This document shows, in pieces, positions 52,608 through 60,200 of a stretch of 64,000 bases of DNA. Below the pieces are notes generated by a model, which saw only the letters and a program-made list of their open reading frames with translations, had not been told where the DNA came from and searched no databases. Source of the stretch: Geobacteraceae bacterium (GTDB taxonomy: Bacteria; Desulfobacterota; Desulfuromonadia; Geobacterales; Geobacteraceae); NCBI GenBank assembly GCA_009773645.1, contig WSYB01000023.1, forward strand, positions 36,513 to 100,512, read 5' to 3'. Within the stretch, counting starts at the first letter, position 1. Every line of letters starts with the position of its first letter. A program made the translations under genes and the position numbers.

Positions 52608-53075
52608 TTAGGCCGCTTCCTGGCAACTGCCGTCTTGCTCGTTGCTCGTTTTCCACGGCACGCCTTCATCTTCCGGCACGGGTTTTGAGCTTCCGGGGGT
52701 GTAATCCTTGAACCGGCTGGAAAGGGTGTATTTGCTGCTCGTCCCGTGTGTTCCTCGCAGTCCCCCATGCTCCACAATGTCGATGAAGCCTTTAGCTTCC
52801 AGGTCTTTTATGGCATGAGAAAATCCTTTCTTGCTCAACCCTAGGCGTTGCGCCTCTGCATACGTGAACGCCATTAGGTTGCTGCCGATGCTTTGGACGG
52901 CATTGGAAAACTTGAAGATAAACAGTGGCAGACACTTGGCGGCCGATGGCAATAAATCACGGTATGCAGGAGAATTGATTACCTCCATTGGGAGCATGGC
53001 AAATCCTTTCTGTAGGTTGTAAATCCTTGCAAGTGGGTTCCCCTCCCGCTGCTTCTGTCGCTTTGCAAAGCTCAT
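52608..53075 (-). CDS. Winged-helix, replication-initiator-like protein
   Basis: A 155-residue protein. After a basic start (MSFAKRQKQREGNPLARIY) come helices and a winged-helix motif, KKGFSHAIKDLEAKGFIDIVEHGG, similar to the DNA-binding parts of plasmid and phage replication proteins. The C-terminus is polar. The ATG at 53075 follows AAGGAG at 6 bases; an upstream ATG at 53096 overlaps the previous gene. Replication is a guess based on fold pattern and on the palindromes directly downstream. No nickase or polymerase motif is visible. Confidence 0.5.
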   Translation of the reverse strand: MSFAKRQKQREGNPLARIYNLQKGFAMLPMEVINSPAYRDLLPSAAKCLPLFIFKFSNAVQSIGSNLMAFTYAEAQRLGLSKKGFSHAIKDLEAKGFIDIVEHGGLRGTHGTSSKYTLSSRFKDYTPGSSKPVPEDEGVPWKTSNEQDGSCQEAA

Positions 53076-53085
53076 GACCGTCTCC

Positions 53086-53334
53086 TTACCTGCCATTCCT
53101 TGCTGCCAGCATACGGGCGCGGAGTGTCTTTAACTCTGTTGTAAAGTCCAGGCAAGGGACCGGCTCATTTCTGTTGAACCTGTCAAGGTTCCGGTAAAGG
53201 TCCGGCGTCACAGGGAATTGAAACGCTACCCGGCCGTTTGTCAGGGTTAAAGCGGGACTGATTCCGGCAAGTGTCAGGTATGCCGCCGTGTATAGGTCAA
53301 GAGTCGAGAAGATTTCTGTTGCTGTTGTTTCCAT
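53086..53334 (-). CDS. Small DUF5659-like island protein
   Basis: An 82-residue protein, METTATEIFSTLDLYTAAYLTLAG..., with a compact alpha/beta look and a VAFQFPVTPDLYRNLDRF segment that resembles the DUF5659 family of small phage and island proteins. The ATG has AAGGAG 6 bases upstream, and the next gene starts 10 bases after its stop. The family is a memory-based match and its function is unknown. Confidence 0.6.
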   Translation of the reverse strand: METTATEIFSTLDLYTAAYLTLAGISPALTLTNGRVAFQFPVTPDLYRNLDRFNRNEPVPCLDFTTELKTLRARMLAARNGR

Positions 53335-53401
53335 TTGCTACTCCTTATGCGTGTTCATGTGTTGCGGGGATTTCTCCCCCGGTCCCGGTCTGGTTGCTGC
53401 T

Positions 53402-53608
53402 TTAGGCCGCTGCTTCTTTCGTGGAACTGTGCATCCGGCTGTCGATGTAAGCCATAACGTCACTGAGGCGATAACGCACACTCTTCCCCACTTTACAGAA
53501 TCGTGGTCCCTGGCCTTTGTGCCTCCATGTTTCTAGCGTGGCGTCGCTCACTTGGAGAAGTTCTTTTACTTCCGCCTGTTTCAAGAGCTTGTCTTGAACT
53601 ACTGCCAT
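53402..53608 (-). CDS. AlpA-like helix-turn-helix (excisionase-type) protein
   Basis: A 68-residue DNA-binding protein of the MerR-like winged-helix excisionase/AlpA type: LLKQAEVKELLQVSDATLETWRHKGQGPRF (in two helices) then KVGKSVRYRLSDVMAYIDSR, the wing and last helix. GGGAGG lies 8 bases before the ATG. Such proteins regulate integrase or act as directionality factors, and AlpA genes are typical of satellites of enterobacteria. It is on the opposite strand to the integrase. Confidence 0.85.
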   Translation of the reverse strand: MAVVQDKLLKQAEVKELLQVSDATLETWRHKGQGPRFCKVGKSVRYRLSDVMAYIDSRMHSSTKEAAA

Positions 53609-53931
53609 GTTTACTACCTCCCTTTTTGCTGTTGATTGCCCCTCTCCGGGGGCCTGAATTATTGAGCTTTGAGCAAAAAAATGGGGCGAAACCGCCGCAG
53701 CGGACAACGCCCCTTTCAAAGTTAGGGTGTGTTAGATTTTTTGCTTTTTATTCTACTATATCATACTCTGTTTGGCTCCGACCGTCTCAAAATATCAATT
53801 TTGTCAGCAATAGCAACAGGTTGAGAGGCAAAGAGCATGTACTTAAATATTTCTAACAGACTGCTCAAGCAAAGTTATTTCAAGCCAGTTGGCCTTTCAC
53901 AGCTTTAATTCTGATTGTCGCAGATGAAAAA

Positions 53932-53957
53932 GGGGAGCAAGATTTCTCCCGCTCCCC
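53932..53957 (-). terminator. Terminator of the leftward 53988-54209 gene
   Basis: GGGGAGC and GCTCCCC pair across 12 bases; leftward the stem is followed by TTTTT. It lies about 30 bases past the stop. Confidence 0.65.
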
Positions 53958-53987
53958 CGTGTAACCTGTCGCTGCTGATCGCTGTTG

Positions 53988-54209
53988 TTAAGCTGCCAGT
54001 TCGGCACCCGTCCCGGCAAGAACATTGTGGATTTTGTCAAGTGCATCACCTAGCTTGTCAATGTGGCCTTCCAGGATTGCGGCCATTCCTGCCGCTGCCG
54101 GGTCGGCTTCATCTTTCCTCAGTGTGTTCGCAAGGTAGTTGACAGCATCAACCTGAACTGCAAGAATGTCCGTCACTCTCTCCAACTGCTCCCGATTTGT
54201 CCCTTTCAT
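53988..54209 (-). CDS. Small helical island protein
   Basis: A 73-residue, mostly helical acidic protein (MKGTNREQLERVTDILAVQV...) with heptad-like leucines and no cysteine. GGGGGAAGAGG lies before the ATG, and a terminator follows the stop, so it forms its own transcript. I recognise no family. Confidence 0.55.
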   Translation of the reverse strand: MKGTNREQLERVTDILAVQVDAVNYLANTLRKDEADPAAAGMAAILEGHIDKLGDALDKIHNVLAGTGAELAA

Positions 54210-54322
54210 GGCCTCTTCCCCCTTCTTGTTGTGGTTTAGCCTTCTCCCGTGGTCAGAAAATCATGCCTGAAAGATACCACACTAGGAGAGAAAAGTCAAT
54301 GCAACTTATTGATTTTACTGGC

Positions 54323-55009
54323 TTAATACAAACTTAAGTGACTTAACTTCTTGTAATTCTCCAGTGCATTCTTGACCGCCGTTGCCGTCCACTTCCCGCC
54401 CCGTGCTGTCTTAACCCCCAGCATGTCCAGTTCCCCGGCAATCGCTCTTAGGCTCTTTCCTTGTCCCTGCATCGCCTCAATAACAGGCTGGACCCTGGCG
54501 GCAAAGTCTGCGGCATTCTGCTTTATTGATTCTACTCCCTTTGCGCTGGCCTCTTGTACCAGTTCACGCCGTAAGTTGTTTGTTCCAAGTTTCACGCCCC
54601 GTGCCTTGGCTCTTTCAAGACCGGCTTTCGTGTTTGCGCTGATTCTTTCTCGCTCCCGTTGTGCTAAACTGCCGTAAATATGGATGGTGAAGGAGTCACA
54701 GCCTGGAAGATCACATACCACGAAATCAACCCGGCTCTTTTCCAGGCTTGTTATGAAGTGAAGATCACGCGAAAGACGGCAGAGCTTGCCAACAAGCAGC
54801 TTTCCGCCGATAAGGTTAGCATGCTTGATTGCTTTGAGTAGTTCCGGGCGGTCGTCACGCTTGCCGCTTTCGGCCTCGATGTAAGTTGCTACCAGTTCCC
54901 CGCCGTTTGCCGCTATGAAATCGGCAATCATCTTTTGTTGCGCTTCCAGTCCCAAACCGCTGGCCTGCTGTTTCTTTGTTGAAACCCGACAATAGCCTAT
55001 CCATTTCAT
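54323..55009 (-). CDS. Serine recombinase (resolvase type)
   Basis: A 228-residue site-specific recombinase. The nucleophile serine is in YCRVSTKKQ at residues 5-13, and QQKMIADFIAANGGEL, LLVGKLCRLSRDL and SLAQRERERISANTKAGL hold the other catalytic arginines and the dimer helix. The C-terminal part (about 165-225) is a helix-turn-helix domain (SLRAIAGELDMLGVKTARGGKW). The ATG at 55009 follows GGAG at 9 bases. A second recombinase beside the integrase could resolve dimers, invert DNA or be a separate mobile remnant. Confidence 0.92.
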   Translation of the reverse strand: MKWIGYCRVSTKKQQASGLGLEAQQKMIADFIAANGGELVATYIEAESGKRDDRPELLKAIKHANLIGGKLLVGKLCRLSRDLHFITSLEKSRVDFVVCDLPGCDSFTIHIYGSLAQRERERISANTKAGLERAKARGVKLGTNNLRRELVQEASAKGVESIKQNAADFAARVQPVIEAMQGQGKSLRAIAGELDMLGVKTARGGKWTATAVKNALENYKKLSHLSLY

Positions 55010-55020
55010 GTTTGTTGACT

Positions 55021-55060
55021 CCGTATAAAACCTTATTGCACGTTTATGGATTTTATACGG
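55021..55060. repeat. Inverted repeat upstream of the serine recombinase
   Basis: CCGTATAAAA (55021-55030) and TTTTATACGG (55051-55060) are perfect inverted copies 20 bases apart, just before the recombinase start. The spacing fits a resolvase crossover site or operator. The 360 bases to the right, up to the lipoprotein gene, contain no other feature I can support. Confidence 0.6.
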
Positions 55061-55420
55061 CAATAATCGTCAAATGTCAAGAGCCTTTTTGAAACTTCCA
55101 CCACAAGGCGCTTTATCCTCCCATGCCTCTCTCTCTTCTCCCCCTCTCCGGTCAAAGTAAAAGGTGGCGGGGTGTCTCTTCACCGTGGCCAGGATTTCCA
55201 GGGAAAACAACACCGGGGGTGCCATTCATCGACCTGTCGTGCGTAGAGGAACCAGCCCGTGGGGTGCGTCACATTTTTCAAGAGCCATTAACTTCCGGGA
55301 GCTTTAGAGTTCTGACAATTCCGGCTTAATTGTTCTTGAAAATTGACCTTGTCATGATATTATTTGCTTATGCTGAGTTGTTCGAGGGGGCTTGTCTGCT
55401 ACAACGTAGAGGGCAGAGTC

Positions 55421-56065
55421 ATGAAAGTATTTGCTTTAATCCTTGTCTTATTCTCCTTTACTGCATGTGCAACAACCGCCACAACTTCCTTTTACGGCAC
55501 GAAAAGTGCCCCCGCCACTGTTAGTGCTCTCGTCATTGTGGTATCCGATAAATCTGACAATTCAGAGTTACGGGGTAATGAATTTCTCATGGAAGAAATA
55601 ATAACACGGGTTCGGAGCGCTCTTAGCTCAATCGGTGTCAAGTGTGTATCAGAAAAAGACATTACAGGGCCTCCTTCACATATTCTTCTATTATCATCAG
55701 GCGGTGTTGAGGACCGTTCAAGCACACACGTAATGCCAGTACAAACGACAGAAACTTATCATTCAGGAATTAACTCTCAAGGTAATGTTTACACTTACAG
55801 CACTCCACATGTGAGCGGTGGCGGTTCATATTCAACCTCTACACGCGCTGTAAATGTTGAAGCAGTTCTTTTTCGTCTAAATCAAGACGGTAGTTTAACT
55901 AAAGTGTCACAGTCATATGCAAATGGGGATGGTTACAGTTTAATAGAAAGACGGTTGGGGGCTCGTTTGGGGGCTCGTGGTATTGCAGTGGGTAAACCAT
56001 TACCAGATGTTTATGTTAGTGTCTTTATCGACGCAGCACAGTCTTTGTTTGAGATAGCGCCGTAA
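55421..56065 (+). CDS. Island lipoprotein
   Basis: A 214-residue protein with a lipoprotein signal (MKVFALILVLFSFTAC, lipobox FTAC, Cys16). The mature part has VSALVIVVSDKSDNSELRGNEFLMEEIITRVRSALSSIGVKCV, a strand-helix pattern, then a Ser/Thr/Gly/Tyr-rich stretch and a C-terminal DVYVSVFIDAAQ strand. The ATG at 55421 is preferred to 55364 because it gives the lipobox. Base composition is clearly more AT-rich than the chromosome. It is the only likely cargo gene of the element; I recognise no family. Confidence 0.75.
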   Translation: MKVFALILVLFSFTACATTATTSFYGTKSAPATVSALVIVVSDKSDNSELRGNEFLMEEIITRVRSALSSIGVKCVSEKDITGPPSHILLLSSGGVEDRSSTHVMPVQTTETYHSGINSQGNVYTYSTPHVSGGGSYSTSTRAVNVEAVLFRLNQDGSLTKVSQSYANGDGYSLIERRLGARLGARGIAVGKPLPDVYVSVFIDAAQSLFEIAP

Positions 56066-56189
56066 TAATAGGAAGAGTAGGTTGGCGCGGCAATGAAAGA
56101 ACAGTGATGGGGGAATTTATTCACCCGCTTGCTGGCGTATCGGCTGCGGGTTCAATTCACATTGACACCCCCCGGCTTGACCTGCTATA

Positions 56190-56211
56190 TTTGCCATTAT
56201 CTTTGCCACTT
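56190..56211 (+). promoter_or_regulatory. Right arm-type integrase sites (two) near attR
   Basis: TTTGCCATTA at 56190 and TTTGCCACTT at 56202 repeat the left pair with the same 12-base period. A third copy, inverted with one change, lies at 56299-56308 (AAGTGGTAAA), next to attR. Confidence 0.65.
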
Positions 56212-56316
56212 CAACCGGCACCACAAGTCAACCGGTGAGCGATAGGCGGGAAGATAAAGCAGTATTTCCAGGGTGTTAGAGGTCTTCAGGGATTTGTGAA
56301 GTGGTAAATGTGCGGT

Positions 56317-56336
56317 CCCCGGCCTCCGGCACCAGA
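56317..56336 (+). repeat. attR, 20-bp direct repeat
   Basis: CCCCGGCCTCCGGCACCAGA repeats the end of tRNA-Leu. It is the right boundary of the element. The 20 bases flanking it differ from those at attL. Confidence 0.93.
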
Positions 56337-56347
56337 AAAGCCCAAAA

Positions 56348-56375
56348 AACGCTCTGACCATCCAGGTCCAGGGCG
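56348..56375 (+). terminator. Original tRNA-Leu terminator, displaced by the element
   Basis: AACGC-CTG-ACC pairs with GGT-CAG-GCGTT and is followed by TTTTTT. It lies just outside attR in the orientation of tRNA-Leu, so it probably ended the tRNA transcript before insertion. The next 270 bases (to 56645) hold no gene. Confidence 0.7.
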
Positions 56376-56645
56376 TTTTTTATTTCATCGCAAAGTTAAC
56401 GGTGAACGGTCCCACGCCGTAAAATCAGGAGCCGAATCGGGAAGGTGACTTTTCGCGGTGGTCAATGACCATCGGCCACGGCAGCTCAAGCTGACCGTCA
56501 GGCAATCTAAAGCGGCGCGAATCCAGGCGTTACAAGAAGAGCAATAGAAACAGCCAACTGCTACGTTATCCCTCTCAAATATCCGAAACTCTAACCTGAC
56601 CCTACCGATTTCCCCAAGGTTTTTCTCAAAATATTTGGCTTCTGA

Positions 56646-57188
56646 TTACCTCCTCAACAGAATCAGCACCACGATAACCAGCAGCACAATAATCGCCCAC
56701 AGAAGCTTATTCGAGCTCTGCTGCACTCCACTCCCCGCAGTCCCTGTCGGCCCAGTCCTCACTTCCGGCGGCGCTCCTTGCGGCTGGCTTTGCCCCGCAG
56801 AACTCGGCCTTTGTGGCGCACCCCCCGGGAACCACTGGTAGGAACCGTTCTGGTATACCTTCCCCTTCAGGTCATGGTAGAGCCACCGGTTCACTTCGGA
56901 GCGGTCGACGTTGACGCCGTATTTCTTTGATATTGTCGAGGCTATGCTCTTTGCCTTCATGCCAGGTGATTCCGATACGACCCGAAACACCAGGTCCCCG
57001 ACACTGGTGCCGGCGTCAACATGGACATGAGGCTTGGCGCTACCGCTCTTGGTGGTGGAGCTCTCCTGCTGGTCCTGGCACCGGTGCTGGGTGTTAGTCC
57101 CCTTGTCGAAAGGCACGAACTGCCCGTTCGGCATCTTCCGAAGGCTGATTTCCTTGCCGCAATACTTGCATGGGACCTTTAACGACAT
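56646..57188 (-). CDS. Zinc-ribbon, winged-helix, tail-anchored protein
   Basis: A 180-residue protein in four parts: an N-terminal zinc ribbon (CKYCGKEI ... HRC, residues 7-37); a winged-helix domain at about 60-120 (LVFRVVSESPGMKAKSIAST ... SEVNRWLYHDLKGKV ... YQWFP), LOTUS- or Z-alpha-like in pattern; a Pro/Gln/Gly-rich linker; and a C-terminal membrane helix (LLWAIIVLLVIVVLILL). It starts 21 bases after the large helicase gene, so both are one operon. A nucleic-acid binding domain held at the membrane is unusual. Function is unknown. Confidence 0.75.
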   Translation of the reverse strand: MSLKVPCKYCGKEISLRKMPNGQFVPFDKGTNTQHRCQDQQESSTTKSGSAKPHVHVDAGTSVGDLVFRVVSESPGMKAKSIASTISKKYGVNVDRSEVNRWLYHDLKGKVYQNGSYQWFPGGAPQRPSSAGQSQPQGAPPEVRTGPTGTAGSGVQQSSNKLLWAIIVLLVIVVLILLRR

Positions 57189-57209
57189 GTCACGCCTCTT
57201 GGTTACGAT

Positions 57210-60200
57210 TTACCGGTACGGGATGAAGGAGTTGCACATGGGATATCTGGAGCACCCATAGAACTTGCCGCGTCGACCATGGCGCAGCACCATCACCGAT
57301 TTGCACTTGGGACACATAATGCGGCCACCGGAAGCGACATTGTCGTCTGCCGCGGCACCGGCAGTTTTGAGCTTCTTGCAGTAGACGCATATCCGGCCAT
57401 AGCCGGTCGAACAGGCCGGGTCCTTGAACTCTTCACTTTCCCGAATCACCTTGCACTTAGGACATTCCTTGGCGCCGTTGTTCTGGATGTTATCGATGGT
57501 CTCGTGTATCGACTTGAGCACATCCACGTCGCCGTTCCTGTCGGCGGTGGCCGCCACCAGCCGTTTATCCAGCGTCTCAATGGGGTTCTTGCCACTGTTG
57601 AACTTATTTATCCGGATGAACTTGTACCCGTAGCTTTCCAGGGTCTTCTGCCGGTACACGTCCTCCGGGGAGTAATACTGGCTATAGTTGAACTCGTTCA
57701 CTTCGCCGAAGTTGGTGAAATGCTCCTTGAAGCCATCGTACTCAATGACAATCTTGTGCTCCCGGCCTTTATCGCTTCGGTAGACCAGCAGAAAATCCAC
57801 CTTGTACTTCGGATGCTGATAGGCCCTGGTTGGGTCGAGCTGGCGGAGGTACTCCCCGATGTTGAACTGCGGCACCAGTGACACCCGGCCGAGGTCCTTG
57901 TGCTTCAGCCAGAAATCCGTCTGGACTATCCAGTTCAGGACCTCCTTTTCCATGGGCGAATTCGGGTCCACCGAATCGGGCAAGGGCTCTTGCCGGGCCT
58001 CCTCCAGTTCGTGCCAGTAATGCCGAAGCGCATCGCCAATCGACCCCGTGAACCCGTCCAAGGGTTTACTCACCACGAAGTGCATCCATTCCTTGGCGCG
58101 GCTGAAACCGACATTGAGCCGTTGCGCCTTAATCTTCCCGTCTTCCTCGACATCGACGGCATCCAGGTCCTTAATGAACACGCCCCACAGCCGGTCATTG
58201 TCCGCGGTCGCAACCATGGAGTAGTAGATGATGTCGCGCTCCTCGCCCTGGCAGGTGTCGAAGGTCATGATTTTTAGCCGCAGCTCCTCGAAGTAGAAAT
58301 CCCGGTCAGGGAGCTTGCTGACAGCCTCCAGAATGAGCTTCTGCTGGTTGGTGTGGGGTGTGATGATGCCCACCGAGCTCTTGCTTCCGGCCTCTTTGAG
58401 TCTCTTCAGCTCGGAAATAAGGAATTCCACCTCCAGGCTGTTCGACTTAGGGACCGGCTCGGTTTTCCCGTCATGGTCGATGAACTCGAATTTCAGGACG
58501 TCGTCAATGACCTTGCCGCGAATCTTCATCACCTGCAGGGTGTTCTTGTAGAAATAGCGGTTCGAGTAGGAAATGATTTCCTTGTAGCCCCGGAAATACT
58601 TATTGAGCTGGATGGTGTAGTTGCTGATGTACTCGAAGAACTCCAGAATGGACGTCTTGATGTTGAAGTTGTCCTGCCTGACCAGCTTCTGGGGCTCGCT
58701 GGAAACATACTTGATGAACGTATCGCGCAGATTGTTCAGGTATTCCCGGTTGGTGTCCGACCGGGCCTGGGATGCTTTCACGTTGCTGAACTGCTTCTTG
58801 TCGCCGAGGATGAGCACCTTCTTGGCTCGGAGCAAAGCGGGGAACGCCTGGGCGATGCTGACCTGCGATGCCTCGTCGATGATGACCAAGTCGAAGATTT
58901 CCGGCTGCAGAGGGATATATTCGGCGTAATCCCTGATGCCGGCGAGAATGCAGGGGAATGCTTCTCTAAGCTTGGCAAATTCTTCTCGTGGGAATTTCTG
59001 CTTTTTCTGGATAATTTTTCGCAAGGCCCTTGCAGTACCCTGGCTCTGTACAGTGAAACCTATGAGCCGCTTATCCATCTGGTAGGTCATCTGCACGGTC
59101 ACGAGTTTTTCAATTTTGCTCTTGGCGGTCTCGTAGTCGGTGTCGGGGAGAGTGGCAAAGGCCTTGTCCAGCTTTTGCCGCAGTGTAATGTAGTGCACAA
59201 GCTGTTTGAACTCTCCATCGCCCATGGTAACCAGCTTGTTGCTGCTGCAGCCGGCAAGCTGCGCCAAGTCGATGCCTAGAAGCCTTAGAGAACTGGGGTA
59301 TTTCTTCAGGTTGTCCGTGAGGTATTTTATGTCCTCGTCAATGCTCAAGAACGCGGAGAGCTCCTCAATCGCCGATTCCTGTCGCAAGATGGCGTCGATA
59401 ACCAGAATGAAGTCGTAAGCGACACCGGTGGCTTCAGGCTGATTGGCCTTCGCGTAGTTAAAGATTAAACAGATGCGCTGCAACTGGTCGAGGTGCTTGT
59501 GCGGTTGTTCGATGTTCACCAAGGGTAGCTCCGCCCTGAAGCGTTCGTTCAAGGCCCGGACCTTGCCGCCCTTGAAGAGGAAACCAAACAGCCCACTCTT
59601 CAACTCGGCATATGCTTGAGTGAACTTATGGAGCGTTGTGAAACTTGCGTCGGTGAGCTTTTCGCATTGGGCAAGCGCGTTCAGGTCAGCAAATCGCTCC
59701 TTCACCTTGGTAGCGACAGCCATCAAATCGCCGCTCAGGCGGATGAGCTTGTGCAGGGTATCCGTATTATGACAATCGGCTGCAGGAACCTTTAGAAGCG
59801 ACAATGCCCGGCAGTTGTCGCTTGCGCCCTCGCCACAGAACATCTCATTTAGGCGGCCGAATATCTGCCGGAATTCTTCCAACTCGACGAACGAATCGGG
59901 ATGTGCGAGGAATTCCTCCAAGTCAATGGGGAGGCTCTGGCCGGCGTACTGATTCTCAAAGGCATAGCACCTGAAAATGTCGTTGATGTCGATATCCTCG
60001 CTGACGAGAATCTCGGTTTCAACGTCCTCCTTCAGGGACTTCACCGCCCTGGCGATACCTTCTTCGAGCTTTACCGAGTCATTTTTAACAGCCTTATGAT
60101 GGACCTTGATGCTGTTGATGACCGCGGGGGACAGTATTTGCGCATAGGTGCTGCCGGTTTTACCAAGACGCAGAATCGGATTTTGGAAGTTCTTGTCATG

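Larger units (their letters stand above)
48664..56336 (+). mobile_element. Integrative element in tRNA-Leu, satellite-like (7.67 kb)
   Basis: The two attachment repeats bound 7.67 kb. The content is a tyrosine integrase next to attL, a small membrane protein, a leftward block (Cys-rich protein, terminase small-subunit-like protein, unknown, winged-helix replication-type protein, DUF5659-like protein, AlpA-like regulator, small helical protein, serine recombinase) and a rightward lipoprotein near attR. Integrase arm-type repeats lie inside both ends. There are no capsid, portal, tail, lysis or large terminase genes. That combination suggests a phage satellite or a small mobilisable island; the call as satellite is inference. 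Confidence 0.85.

Noticed and set aside
55123..55329. A 68-codon rightward ORF between the recombinase and the lipoprotein
   Set aside because: No ribosome site, low-complexity start and no homology pattern.
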